In this document: positions 48,576 to 61,530 of the stretch, piece after piece
Position numbering within the stretch: position 1 is the stretch's first letter
How the letters are laid out: each line of letters opens with the position of its first letter
NCBI GenBank assembly: GCA_029706075.1
Contig: JAINUG010000011.1
Span: forward strand, 656,001-720,000
Length of the DNA: 64,000 bases
Source of the DNA: Aldrovandia affinis
Taxonomy: Eukaryota; Chordata; Actinopteri; Notacanthiformes; Halosauridae
Reading direction: 5' to 3'
Translations under genes and position numbers: made by a program
Notes under the pieces: model-generated
Told to the model about the DNA's origin: nothing
Database searches by the model: none
Seen by the model: only the letters and a program-made list of their open reading frames with translations

Positions 48576-48679
48576 CTGCAAATTACGTAAATTACACGAT
48601 AACAAAAAAAAACTAGGACTAAATTATTTATTGAAAGATCTTGTGCCGAGTCAGAAAGTCATGTCAGAAAATGTCCCCA

Positions 48680-49056
48680 GAGGCCTCCCGCGTGGTCCAG
48701 TGGTTACAACGTCTGACACTGGCCACGGAGACCGGGGTTCAATTCCCTGTCTCGCCAGAGTCGGCTCTGGCCGGGAGTGCCACCAGGGGCAGCGATTGGC
48801 TGTCCACCGCAGGGAGGGGGGAGGGAAGCCGACATGACATTCGCTGCGCTTAAGAGTGGCCCTGTAGTACCGGGTTATGGTCGACGGCTTGGCAAGTGCC
48901 GTCTCGGAAGAGGCGTTACTTCGCCTTCATCACTACCGGTCGCAGGACTACGGCAGCGAACTCACATTACTAGGGGGGGATTGACATAAAATAGCGGGTC
49001 TAATTGGCTACCAAATTGGGAGAAAATGGGAGAAAATCAGAAACAAAATTTATAAA
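48680..49056 (+). mobile_element. tRNA-derived SINE, family 1, with perfect 14-bp target-site duplication
   Basis: Full-length copy with GTGGTCCAGTGGTTACAACG and B-box GGTTCAATTCC. It is flanked by AGAAAATGTCCCCA at 48666-48679 and 49057-49070. Confidence 0.95.
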
Positions 49057-49322
49057 AGAAAATGTCCCCAAACCATTCCTACTCCTTTAAATATGTAGGT
49101 AGACGAACATGTTTCTCACACACACGTGCACAATCATTAAGCGGCCTCTCGATAGATTTGGCAGCCACTGAGTCAGAGGCAGCAGAATGAGCGATGGGAT
49201 AAAAGTGTTGCTAATAAAAGATCAGCCCCCATTCCCACTCCCCCACACTGAATCCGAGACACACAGGGCCCAGGCCTCAAATAGCACACACAGGGCCCAG
49301 GCCTCAAATAGCACACACATGC

Positions 49323-49325
<3 letters not shown>

Positions 49326-49389
<64 letters not shown>

Positions 49390-49430
49390 AGACACAGACA
49401 CAGACACAGACACAGACACAGACACAGACG
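49326..49430. repeat. AC and ACAGAC microsatellites
   Basis: An (AC)n run of about 58 bp is followed by about seven ACAGAC hexamers. A 27-bp direct duplication (ACACACAGGGCCCAGGCCTC-type) lies just before it at about 49258-49315. Confidence 0.95.
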
Positions 49431-50149
49431 AGTCTTCACACTGACAAAAGAATCATTTTAAATCCATTTAACTAGAATCTTCGAGTTCCAACGCCACAGA
49501 AGGTGTTTGAGTGACTGGGTGCGTGCGCTGAACCACAACAGTTGGTCAGGAGGACCACGTTAATGACATCTCAGGAATCACCTCGGTATTGTCGAACTGC
49601 TGCGCTAAACTAAAACTCCACAGGAAAGAAAAAATATACAAAATGATTTAATCACTGATACATAGTGTGCTAAACAGTACATGTTTGTACAACGCCCCTA
49701 ACTTCTATTAATATAATAACTGAGCTGGACACAAAAAAAAAAATCTTGTTCAGTTTGTAATCTAGTTTGTCCCACATACTACTTGTTGGTCAACCTCTCT
49801 TTTCATCACTGTTCTAAGAGTGTTGGCAACTGAAACACACAATCAATGGACAATGTTTGCAACAACCTCCGCTAACCTTTCAGGAAGCCAGAGGGCAAGA
49901 TACTGAGGACGACGATACCGGCTGTTATCGATGTGTTTCGCAGCACACAGTGTAAAGCCGAACAAACAACACATTCCTGGGTCCTCAGCTGTGACCTGGC
50001 TATGACCTACCTGACACACACAGTGTGTGCAAACGCACCGCAGGCTCAGTGAGCAAGGCGTGATTAAATTAAGCCACTGTGTGTGTGGAGCTGGCCATCA
50101 TCTATCAGTCTCCTCCATCACATGATGCTTGATGTCCATTTAAAGGACA

Positions 50150-50341
50150 TTTTGTTCCTGATTTTTCTCCCAATTTGGTAGCCAATTACACCCGCTATTT
50201 TTCATGTCAATCCCCCCCTTGTACTATGAGTTCGCTGCCATAGCCCTGTGACTGGCGGTGTCGAAGGCGAAGCATTGTCTCTTCCGAGACGGCACTCGCC
50301 AAGCCGTTGACCGTAACTCCAGCACCCCAGAGCCACTCCTT
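50150..50341 (-). mobile_element. tRNA-derived SINE, family 1, 5'-truncated
   Basis: Minus-strand tail and middle of family 1 (CCAATTTGGTAGCCAATTAC, then GGCACTCGCCAAGCCGTTGA). The copy stops abruptly at about 50341, so the tRNA head is missing, as expected from incomplete reverse transcription. Confidence 0.88.
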
Positions 50342-50894
50342 GTACTGGGTGCAACTACGTTACTTAGCAATCCGGGTGTTCAAGTTAATGGATATAAGAA
50401 AAATATCTGCATTATGATTGGCTACCTTTTTGGACTAAGCATTAGTTGCTCTTTGTATATGTTCAAGACAATGTGCTAATCCTTTTTAAATTTATTTTGA
50501 CGCCAGATAAAAAAATAAACTATTATAATAATCATTAAGTGCTCCTATGTTTTAGGCAAATTATTGTGTTTATTACCTCGGTAACATAATCGTAAAGTAC
50601 TCTTATTCACTTCACCAAAAACAAAAACTCGCTTTCCTGGCTCTTGAAAAGGAGCTCTCGTTCATAATGGCAATAGAAATGGGCCGTTATTCGTAATGTT
50701 TGATGATTTATCCTTGAGTGCAATCATCTAGCCTTCACTTATATTTGTAGTTGGAAATTAGGTGGAACAATGCAAGGGTGGAAACCTTTTTTCCTGAGTG
50801 TGCCCAAACTTTTGAACACTCCAGATGACACGTCTGAATTTATTTACTTAAGCTATGGATAATCATGAGAGTCATGATAATCGTGATGGAAATT

Positions 50895-51320
50895 ACGTGG
50901 TCTAGTGGTTTCAACGTTCAACACTGACCACGGTGACCGGGGTTCGATTCCCCGGCCACGCCAGAGTCGGCTCTGGCCGGGAGTGCCACCGGGGGCGGCA
51001 ATTGGCTGTCCGCCCCAGGGAGGGGGGAGGGAAGCTGACAAGACGTTCGCTGCGCACAGGAGTGGCTCTGGGGTGCCAGAGTTACGGTCGACAGCATGAC
51101 AAGTGCCATCTCGGAGGAGACAATACTTTGCCTTTGTCACTATCGGTCACAGGGCTACGGCAGCGAATTATGAGGGAGGGATTAACCTAACAGCGGGTGC
51201 AATTGGCTACCGAATTGGGAGAAAAACGGGAGAAAATCTGAAAACAAATTTGAAAAATGGGATAAAATCTGAAAACAAATTTGAAAAATGGGATAAAATC
51301 AGAAAACAAATGTAAAATAT
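50895..51320 (+). mobile_element. tRNA-derived SINE, family 1, with tandemly repeated tail
   Basis: Full-length head and body with B-box GGTTCGATTCC. Its 3' tail carries 2.5 tandem copies of a 31-bp unit (about 51237-51312, starting TCTGAAAACAAATTTGAAAA). Confidence 0.9.
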
Positions 51321-51663
51321 TGCAAATAAGGTTGTATCCAGTTATGGCCCGGTTCAAAGCTGGATCAGATCTGGCAGTAATAACTGTGACAAGGAGTCCT
51401 ATAGGGTGAGGCACAATTGTCAGCCAGGAAGGGAGTGTTTCAGTCACAGGGAATGCCATGCCTCATCACTCAACTGCGACTCCTCTAGCTGAGCCGGCCC
51501 CTGTGATCTGCCTGTGATCCGCTATCTGTCTGCATCAGCCGATCAGACATCCTGCATAGACACTAGCAGCAACAGGACTTGCTTTGTGTTGCAACAGCAT
51601 TCCAAAATGGAGGCAGAAATAGGGAATACAATAAATAAACAAATATACAGACAAACATACACA

Positions 51664-52795
51664 TACAGGGTAGACAAAATAATGGAAACACCAAATGAAA
51701 TCACTAAATCACAATCAATAAAGGAGTCTGTACGCGTCTCTGCTATAAAATACGTTTTAAAATCAACACTTTCATCTGTGAGTTTATAAAGCAACATGAC
51801 AGATCTAACAGAATTTGAAAGTGGTCAAATAGTTGGTGGCTGAATTGTAGGTGCATCAGTTACAGAAACAGGAAAATGATTTAACGTGTCAAGGGGAAGT
51901 GTCGAAAATCATGACAGCGCACACCAAACCAAAAACTGCATCAGGACAGAGGAACAGTGGTCCCAAGTCGAAGCTCACCAACAGGTATAGATGGACACTT
52001 AACAGGATCAAACCACAAAACCACAGCCTCAAAAATGAACACCGAAATGAATCTACACCTCCGTGACCCAGTCTCAACAAAAACTATGTCAAGAGCATCA
52101 CAAAGCTGATATTTGTGGTAACCAAGGCTAATGCACAGCAACGCATAACCTGGTGAAATGAGCACAAAACCTGAGCAGTGGAAGAAAGTAATATAGTCTG
52201 AGTCGTCGTCTTTTACTCCTATTCCTATATCTTTATATTTGGAGAAAGCCAAAGGAAGCCTTCAACCCACATTGCCTGTTCCCAACTGTTAAACATGCTG
52301 ATGGTTCTGTTATGGTCTGGACGGCCATCTGGTGGAAGTCATTGGGTCCAATAATTACTCTGCATTGTAGAACAATGGCAAAGGAATATGAAGCTATTTT
52401 AGGCAATCAGGTGCACCCTCTGGTGCAAATATTGTTTCCTCACGATATTCCCATATTCCCATATTCCAAGAAGATAACGCCCCAATACACACTGCTAAAC
52501 AGATTCAAGAGTGGTTCCATGAACACCAGGATGAGGTCAAACACCTTCCATGGCCTCCCCAATCATCAGATCTAAACATCATGAACTTTTATGGGAAGTT
52601 CTGTAACGTAGCGTGCGGAGTAGATTTCCACTGCCTTCATCTCTCAAAGAACTGGAGGCGTACCTTCTTGAACAATGATCCCACTAAAAACCATTCAAAA
52701 CTGTTCGAACTGTATTCCAAGAAGGTTAGAAAGATAAAAAGAAAATAAAGGGTGGCCCAACTTATTTATGAATAAATATTCATACATTCTTTGGG
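51664..52795 (+). mobile_element. Tc1-like DNA transposon, degenerate, plus strand
   Basis: It begins CAGGGTAGACAAAATAATGG, a Tc1-like terminal repeat. A transposase start near 51796 (MTDLTEFESGQIVGG) runs into a stop at once. Downstream pieces include EDNAPIHTAKQIQEWF and LPWPPQSSDLN, typical of the catalytic region. The right repeat is not clear. Confidence 0.85.
51796..52610 (+). pseudogene. Tc1-like transposase pseudogene
   Basis: Recognisable segments occur in changing frames: the start near 51796, GLDGHLVEVIGSNNY near 52315 and the DNAPIHTA block near 52480. Multiple stops and frameshifts make it inactive. Confidence 0.82.
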
Positions 52796-54574
52796 GGCAC
52801 GCACACACACACACACGCGCACACACACAGACACTTCAAAATGAGCTTCAAGTCCAATCTAAGCCACAAGCATTATAGCAGTGTCACGTCAAGGCTAGGT
52901 GTGAAGCTCTTTGTTCCGAGCAGCCCTCGCAGCATGCAGTGGGAAAGCATCGAGAATTTCACATTTGTAGATTATTGCTGATGCGCTTACTTTATCAGAT
53001 GAGGGCAAGGGCGGCCCAAATGTCACTTTTTAAAGAAGCAATCATGAATTTTCCCCACAAGTGTTGCTCCTTTCAATTAATATACATTTTAACTCATAGT
53101 TCAACTCACGGTTTGTACTTTTTCCCAGGTTTGAGTTTTATAGAACGAAATATCGAACAGATGCGCAAGACAACGTGCTGCTCCAGCAACGCACCCTTGA
53201 CACGCTGTGTTCGCCTCTGGTGTAGATTACCCCGTCCACCGCCATTTTAATTAGTGCGGCTCGCTGTGCCGCTTCGACACACTGCTGATGCAACGCGCGT
53301 GGTGTCGATTGGGCTTGAAAACCAACGAACACAGTGCGATAAACACAGAAACAATAAACAAAGCGATTCAAAAGTACCTCAATGGAAATGACTTTACAAG
53401 AGGGTTAATTAATTAACCGCAGGGCTACAGCAGCCACGAGAACAAATCCGCTCCCTCAAATGTCAGCGGGCAGGAATATGACGTCATTAGATACAAGGGG
53501 GCATCACACTACAACCGTCGATGTAGAGGAACATCCTCTCTGGCAAACAAAGCCGCGGAGTTGATTGCACAGTTACTTTTTATAAGCCTCTCCTTAGGTT
53601 CCGTTGAAGCAGACGCAGCTGAAGGGTAGGCTCTGAAGGCCATCAAATAGCGTGTGGGCGACTAGCGCCGAACCACTAAATCCTTTCATCACTGCCAATG
53701 TCATCAACGCTGCCGTTCTTGTTGAGATCCCCATCATCGCTAGATTGTGAAGGGCCTGCTGTTTTTAGTCCTCTCGCGCTCCCTCTCTCTCAAGCCAGCT
53801 TGTTATGCTGCTACGATCTTGAGATTATTTTTAAAAGCTCATCTTGTTATTCCATTTTTTTCTTCTTCTGCCTGCTGTATGTTTCCCCAAATTCCTAAAT
53901 ATTCTTTCACTTTCACTTGACCGCTTGCATATTTTGCCATGTTGACGAGGAAATGACCGTTACCTGGGTTACCCGACCGTTGCCCGGGCGCTCTCATAAA
54001 GAGGAAAATCACTGAGAGGAAATGATCTGACACTGTAGCAAATAATTATAAATGCAGTGGAATAATTATTTTATTATATATACAATATAATACTCTATTA
54101 TTCTCCAATGGAGAAGCAACAGCACATTGCAGTAAACACATTTAGGAAATGGATTGTCACACCAGGAGCCCCCTGGTTTCCTGTTGACTCAACTGAATTC
54201 TCATTCATTTTGTGCCACTGCAGCTATAATGTGTTTATACCATTGCCTTAATCCTGAAATATCTCAACTCAAATCTGTATTTCAGGAAAAACAGAGGGTA
54301 GAGGTACTTATGGAACGGGGGGGGGCTGATGGGGGCGGACTACTGTATGCCCCATTTAGACACAATTTAAACCAATTGGCCAGTGGGGAATTATGTCGTG
54401 CTTTCATTTCTCATTTCCTTGTCCACAGACAGTGTGTTAAACTCCTGCAGGGGTTTAGGACAGATCCCTAAAGTCCTGCCGCCGTGCTGACAGGAGGAGT
54501 ATATAAGCGCCTCTTTGAGAGATCTCTGGACCAAGCAGCTTATAGTGTGCAAGTTTCAAAAGGCAAAGAGAAGG

Positions 54575-54965
54575 GGCTGGCGGATGGCCCAGCGGTCTAG
54601 TGCACCGCGCTTTGGAGCGGTGTGCGCTGCCCGTCAGAGACGCGGATCGAAACCCGCGTTTCTACCAGACCGGCCCTGGTCGTCAGCCCGATCGGAGGCG
54701 GCATTTGGCTGTCCGCCTCCGGGGAGGGGGAGGGAGAGCGGCACGAGTCCGCCGAGGAGAAGGTTAATGGAGTCCGTGGAAGATCTCCGTCTCGAAAGAA
54801 GGCGGGGAAATAGGTCCAGGAATACGAATCTCGTTCCCGGAGGACGGGCGGCGGACTCGTGAGGGTGGGGAATTGAAAATAAAATAGAGGGTATAATTGG
54901 CTACTAAATTGGGAGAAAAACGGGGGAAAAATCAGAAATAAATTTTAAAAAATAAATTTAAAAAA
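54575..54965 (+). mobile_element. tRNA-derived SINE, family 2, full-length
   Basis: The head GGATGGCCCAGCGGTCTAGT has an A-box-like TGGCCCAGCGG and B-box-like GGATCGAAACC, different from family 1. The body GGCATTTGGCTGTCCGCCTC and tail ATAATTGGCTACTAAATTGG are shared with family 1. Confidence 0.92.
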
Positions 54966-55078
54966 GGCAAAGAGAAGGAGGAGACGAGGGAAAATCTGCA
55001 AAGCATTGGGTGCGTGTTGTCACGCGCCGCCATTTCTCCTTTGGACAAAAAAACGATCCCAGAAGAGTCTCAAAACCC

Positions 55079-55440
55079 AGCCTCCCGCGTGGTCCAGTGG
55101 TTACAACGTTCGACACTGGCCACGGAGACCGGGGTTCGATTCCCCGAGTTCGAGTTGGCTCTGGCCGGGAGTGCCATCAGGGCGGCAATTGGCTATCCGC
55201 CCCAGGGAGGGGGGAGGGAAGCCGACACACACAGTTCGCTGCGCACAGGAGTGGTTCTGGGGTACCGGAATTACAGTTGACGGCATGACGAGTGTTGTCT
55301 CAGAGGAGGCAGCGCTACGCCCTTGTCACTGCTGGTCACAGGACTACAGCAGCGAACTATAGGGGTAAGGGGGATTGAACTAAGCACATGGGTAATTGGC
55401 TTCCAAATTGGGAGAAAAGAAAACTGAAAAGTAAAATTAC
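55079..55440 (+). mobile_element. tRNA-derived SINE, family 1
   Basis: Head CCTCCCGCGTGGTCCAGTGG, B-box GGTTCGATTCC, standard body and tail GGTAATTGGCTTCCAAATTG. It lies just downstream of a family-2 SINE (54575-54960). Confidence 0.92.
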
Positions 55441-55474
55441 AACTTTTTTTATTTTTTTAAAGAGACCTTTTCAG

Positions 55475-55805
55475 ACTCCACTACCACTAAATTCTGTACA
55501 TCTAGCCTATTGGTCATCACCACTGCCGACTTGCTCAACACTTCTTGTATATGTATCCCTGCCTTCTCATTTAATAAATTAAAAAAAATATATATATATA
55601 TATAAAAGAAATGTACTAACCTTTTCCTTCCCAGTGTTACAGGTATGGTATGCAGCTGCCTACGATGATGTCTATCGCTGTATTACTGCACTGATCTCGT
55701 GCGCAAACTATGATTGTTCCTACCATGTATTAATGCACATCTTGTAAGTCGCTCTGGATAGGAGCGTTTGCTAAATGTCTAAAAATGTAAAAATGTCAAA
55801 TGTAA
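55475..55805 (+). mobile_element. LINE 3'-end-like repeat, longest copy
   Basis: It holds CAGACTCCACTACCACTAAA, an AT simple stretch, GTTACAGGTATGGTATGCAG and the tail GCTCTGGATAGGAGCGTTTG. The same block order appears at 1905-2160. Confidence 0.75.
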
Positions 55806-57202
55806 AATGCAAGGAGGCTTTGACTGATTGGTCTGTTTAAGTGGTGGAGTTGTTTCACACATATGGATCACAACATAGCGTGATCATACTTAAAGCATAA
55901 GAAACAGGACACACAATACTCCAACATTGGCCTCCAGAATGTCACTCTCAGAGCTCATAATTGATCTATTTTACGTTGTAGTTCACTTTTAAGGCCTCAC
56001 GGGATCCAGCTAAGCACATTGCTTAGGTTCTGACACCCTATATACCACAAGGGTTGCCAGGTCATAGCATGACGGTTTTCTTCATCCCCATGACCAACGA
56101 GTATCCTATCCCTCTCTGCGCAAGCCCCAAAACTAAAACTAGCTCATCAGTAAGGGAATTCATTTTTCACCACCTCTCTCAAGAAGCTGCAGTTCCTTTC
56201 TGACCCTCACTGCAGGCACTGCATTTTCAGTAATCAGTGGCAATCACTCAAATGAACATGACCAATTATACAATTAAATGCCAATCTGAGTGTTGGTGCA
56301 AGGGAGCAAGTCTACGAATTGACATTGTTTCAGGGAGGGGAGTTTCCATGAAACTAAACATGGAGGCTACAACCAGATCAAAGAGAAATCTGAGGAAAAC
56401 TCTAACTGAGAGTAGAACAATATCCGCCTGGCACATTGCACGCCAATAGCGGCAATTTATTTTGCACAACCTGAAATGTTTTGCTACAACACACTAGCAG
56501 AAGCAACAATAGATCGGCATTTGAAGTCATTGAAACACAAAAAAGGAAAGATCACATTTCACAGGGGTGTGAGCGTGGAGACCCTTCCCTTCGAATCTAT
56601 TCCCGGCTTTGAGGATGACTGTAAATCAGAGATGATAGAGCACGTACGTCAAGCAAAGAATAGCGGCACTCGTGAGAAGTCTGTACTTGAATTCTGGAAC
56701 AGTCCTGAAATAAGCCAATCACTTCCCAATCTGACATGACTGGCAAATCAATATTTATCAGTTGTGAAAATTTTTGTTGAGGCAGAGAGGAGTGTTTCCT
56801 CCTATGGACAAGTTTGTACACCTCTACGACAAGGTGTACTTACTTATCAGAAATCAGCAGGGCTGGGAAGAAGTCTTCTTTCAGGTTCCTTTTAAACTCC
56901 AAAAAGCTCATTTTATGTTCTCTGAGTGAGGAAACTACATGTATGCTATGCAAGCACTGCATAAATAAAGTTTAATATTGTTGTTATTATTATTATTATT
57001 TAAATGTCAGCCCACAATGCAGGTTGGATTTGCATTAGTTTTGCTGGGCATTCCATTCTCCATCAGGCTGTGTATGAAGCACTAGGAGAATGATGCATAA
57101 GTTGAAAAGAATGAGGGGGTAGGAGAGCCACCTCACTAATCATTCAGGTCACATCACCTGCTGCATTGTCCCAGCTGTGATTTTTGGATTTTAAGCCTCA
57201 TT

Positions 57203-57560
57203 AGGTGGTGCCTCCAGTTAAGGCACTGCACCTTAGCCAAGTGATTCGCCCCCACGGTCTGGGATCAAATCACATTTTTGGTGCCAGCTCTGGCCAGGAG
57301 TCCCACAGTTGGCATATTATTTGCCATATAATTGTCGATATAGCACTGCGGAGGGAGGAAGGGAGGGTTTTGGTGGGAAGGCTATTCCCCACCTCAATGT
57401 ACATTAGCCATTCCTTTAGTAAATCAGGCGCCTGCAGTCTGCCTGTGGAAGCTGTGCAAGAAGTGCAGCTCAGCTGCAGTGATACTAGTCTGCACTAGTC
57501 CCACCACTGGGACATTGCAGTGGTGGGACAGGCATATCATTACGCTTGGCCAATCTAAAT
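57203..57560 (+). repeat. Possible old, diverged SINE
   Basis: GGTGGTGCCTCCAGTTAAGG, a weak B-box-like GGGATCAAATC and GTGCCAGCTCTGGCCAGGAG resemble the head and start of family 1, but the rest has no clear match to other copies in the window. Confidence 0.4.
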
Positions 57561-59394
57561 GATGAGAAAAAGTGAAAAGGGATAAAAAGATTAGGAGAAG
57601 AAATCGTCCATTGAACTTATTCAGATCTGCAGGCAGCTAAACCCCGCATTACCATTCGGCAGCAGATGAAAGCCCTCTCAGTCCTTTTGTCAAGCCAAGG
57701 TTTTTTAAAAACAGAACTTTCCCATCCTCGACTGGCTTTCCACTGTACTTCTCCAACGTGCTCGCTCTACCATCCTGAGCTGTTTAACCACTTAGTTTAA
57801 TTATACTCGGATCATTATCATCTGCACTGCTAATTAACAAATTAACAACAAGCACTCAAGAGAAAAAAATAGTGGTGGTGAAAAAACCCCACAAATAAAA
57901 CAAACCATAAATTAAACAATTTTGCTTGAGGGGAATCTCTCCTCGTTCTGATTGCTCGGGATAGCTTGATGCATTGTTTTGGTCTTAACCATGGGAAACA
58001 TATAGGCTGCTCTTCAGCCCAGCTAAGACTTCAAAAGGTTCAGAGAGGAAAAGACCTAGAAGAAGAATAACTTTCTTTATTCAGAAAGCAAACACCAGGG
58101 GGGGTCTTAATTAATTAAGTGTGTGTGTGTGTGTGAGGTAAGTCCCCAACAGTAGTAGTTCTACAAACATTTGTACAAATAAAAACGTGTGTTCCTCGTA
58201 CCCAACATAGCAATGTTTGATGTTGCCACAGTACCAAACATGAGGGTCATTTCAATGATTCCCTCCACTCTCCTTTGGACAAGTGTGGTCTGTTGATGAC
58301 TTTTGGTCATTCTATTCTCTTTCTAATGGAAAGAGTGTGGAGTTGTTGCAGTTGTTTCTTTTCTGGCTGTGTGTGTTGGGTGCATCTTGGGAGATTTCAT
58401 TTCATCTCTTTCATGATCGTATCGTATCATGTCACTTTTATGTCAAAATTGTAATATGTGCTAAGGTAGTAAACCTACATCAGTAGATTTGACACTGAAT
58501 ATTTTGTCTTTGTCTTAGTGCTGTAATTTAGTAAATCAGCTCTTAATTTAGTTTGGTTGATTGAGGATTAAATCCTATATAATACATATTCAACTAAATC
58601 AAATAAAATATAACATAAGCAAGGGATTTTAGCACATAATACCACTTGTTTACAGTATTCAGAATGCTGAACATTGAACAAGGGCATTTGGCTGTTATTG
58701 GATTCAGAAATATACATTTTTATTCAATTTGCACTTGCCCGGCAAGCCTCCAGAGAGGGTGGTCTCCCTCAACTGTATCACTCAGTAACAGAGTGGGTGG
58801 AGAGGGGAAAAGGAACATGATAACTTTATTTTCCCTTTCAAAACAGGGTTCATTCCCATCCCCTTCTCACATTTATTATATATCTGCTTAGAAAGACAAA
58901 AATGTTAAGAGAAGTTAAACAGAGGGAGGTAGGTTGTGAATTAAATATGCATTGGGTTTAAAACATAATCCTGAAACTAAACCTCAGTGACAAATTGCCA
59001 TTGTCAAACACTTTCCCGAGATGCAGTAAACGACTCGAGTGTGTTCTTCTCACCAGGCCCGTAATTCCTCTGCTGTCTCTTATCATCGGCATTTTAATGT
59101 TAAAAACACAGCTCAGCTAACGCCGATAAACGCCAGTCCTCAAACAGGAGTGCAGACAACTACCATCAACCTCCGTCGCCAAAGCAAGTCTCTTGTGTTA
59201 TCCCGGTTTTATTTTAGTTTTTCTTTTACTACTTAAAAGGTGATTGTATATCTCCAGTACATGGTAATAATAATAAAAACCTGACCAAAAAGAGTCCGAT
59301 AGGAAAGCGGTTTTTGTGTTTCTTTTAGATTTAAGTTAAATCAGGGAAAACTTCCCGACTGCCTCTCTCCACCAGGAATGTGGCGAACACAGAA

Positions 59395-59560
59395 GCCAAT
59401 TAAACATCTTTGCTGGGGCGCCACTGCGCCCTGTCCATCACTCCTCGGAGCGTGGAGCGGAGCGACTCGTGTCTCTGGCTTCGCTCGGGACGGCCGTCTC
59501 CTGGCGTGGCCGCATCTCGGACAGGAGAGCCACGAGAGCAACAAACACCTGGGCAAAGAA
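59395..59560. other. CpG-rich patch upstream of exon w1
   Basis: A CG-rich stretch (CTTCGCTCGGGACGGCCGTC near 59480) in the large AT-rich intron 13.5 kb upstream of w1. Citron has a shorter, kinase-less form started from an internal promoter (family knowledge), and this intron is where such a promoter could lie. Nothing in the sequence proves promoter activity. Confidence 0.3.
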
Positions 59561-61454
59561 GCAGAGGTGCCCTGTACAAACCTGGCTGTCGTTACATTAA
59601 ACCTTGCCCGTCTAAATCCAGGGGTGGGGTGTGCTTTGGCGGTCAGACCGTTGTGAGATGCGTCTCGCCCACATGCGTGTGTGGCACAATATCAGGATCC
59701 GACCCCCGAGTAACCTCTTTCAAACCGGCAGTGCCTATTATACCCTTCGGCCAGGGCATGGGGCCCGGGAGGCACGCATCAGTGTACAGCTGGGTGCAGA
59801 CAGCATAAGGCTTTGTAATAATTCATTATCTGAGAGCCAACACAAATAACCACTCAGGTTTTTAAGGGGTCTTTTTCCCCGAAAGCCCATTGTTGCCATT
59901 ACCTCGGTAATTAGCTTCGTCCTACAATCACAGTGCTTGGCTTTCACGGGAGAAGAGACGCCTTGATGTGAATATTCCACAATGTACAACCCTGTTACCC
60001 GCAGCACTCATCTTGAGGTGATACAATAAAGAAAGACAAAATCGGAAGAAGAAACTTCACTGAAGCAATACAGAACAAACACAATTTCAGTCATAATAAC
60101 TACACTCTTGTGGGACCCGGGTCAATAAAAACGGAGAAAAATACAGTTATGTAGACTGTATTTTTCAGTCTCCAAAAATCTGTTGTGCAGTACTTGTGAA
60201 GTCTCAGAGGACTGTGTTAAAAATCATAAGGGAAAAAAGCTGTTTGTGTTTTCACAAACTTGGGTCAAAGCATTACTATGGCGGTATGGCGGTATGGCTG
60301 TCTGCCATCAGACATCCAGTGTGCAGCCAATGTGCACTTATGTACAGTATAGCATAAATACATAGTCAGGTCTACCATTATTGGCATTATTGGCACATGG
60401 AAATGAGCAAAAAAGCCAGTATGAAATAAACACAGATAATGAGCTAAATCTTATGCTTAAACATATGGGAAAACTATATACTTTTATTATAATACAATTA
60501 TACAATTATTTTCTTTTCTTTTCTTCTTTTTATTGAGTAATACTAATTTTTTCTGAAAAATGTGTCAAAATGATTGCCACCCCTAAAGATTATTTTAAAT
60601 AAAAACAAACAAAGTAAAATCTGCAATAAAATTAAACTTAAGTTTAAATTTAAATTTAAATAGTTAGTTAAATGAACTTATCTAAGTTTGAATTTAAGTT
60701 GAAGAAGGCAGTCTATAAGCACAAACCTAAGGATATCTTGAAAGGTTCTGCATGGAGGAATGGTCCCTCTCTCCAACCTTATTAAACATGCCAGGGGAGA
60801 CTGCACCAAGAACTAAAAACAGGAGTGCCAATAACCGTTAAATGTATCATTTGAAAAATGTTATTTTGGTAAATTCCACTGAATCGTAAAAGAAAAATAT
60901 TTTCCCCACGTCGGAAAATTACAATGCATCACAATAATGGTATCATTTGTTTTCCAGTCTTGTTTTGTGCTCATTTTCATCAAGGGTTCCAATAATTCTG
61001 GACCTGACTGTATACATGGAACCAATGCGCATGCATGTAGCACAGTATAGCACAGTATACTTCTGTATAAACTTCTGTTTCACTATTGCTGTGAATTACA
61101 AACGAAGGTTCATTCAATTAAGGGGGACGACAAAATCGAATAACGGTGAGGGCCAGCCTGTGAGAGCTAAGCGGAGCCAGTGACAGCACGAGCAGAGAAA
61201 ACCCTTTCAGGTGCAGCGCACGGGCGCAGGAAGGAGAAGTTAAAGGTTCTCAAAATGTGTCGCCAGATGACAGGCGCTGGAAGCTCTGGCTGCCGTCAGC
61301 ATGAAAACGAACACACCGATTTACAGCATCAAAGGCAACACTGAAGTAAAGAAGGATTAGGAATCTGAAGGGCTGAAAGGAGGGGGGTAGAGAAATAAAA
61401 CCATTTTGGGGGTGAGAGAAGGGAAATGAAATAAAACTTGAAAACATTTTGGAT

Positions 61455-61530
61455 CTCAGGTGAGACACTGCTGTTGTGCCCTTCAGTAAGGCACTGACAA
61501 TTAATATCCATCTATAAAAACAGCTATGTG
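61455..61530 (+). mobile_element. V-SINE central-domain fragment
   Basis: CAGGTGAGACACTGCTGTTG then GCCCTTCAGTAAGGCACTGA resembles the V-SINE central block; diverged, no tail. Confidence 0.6.

Noticed and set aside
59341-59556. Minus-strand open frame in the CpG-rich patch as a first exon of the short citron form
   Set aside because: Its translation has no resemblance to citron, and I see no reason to prefer any donor in it. Only the composition is noted.
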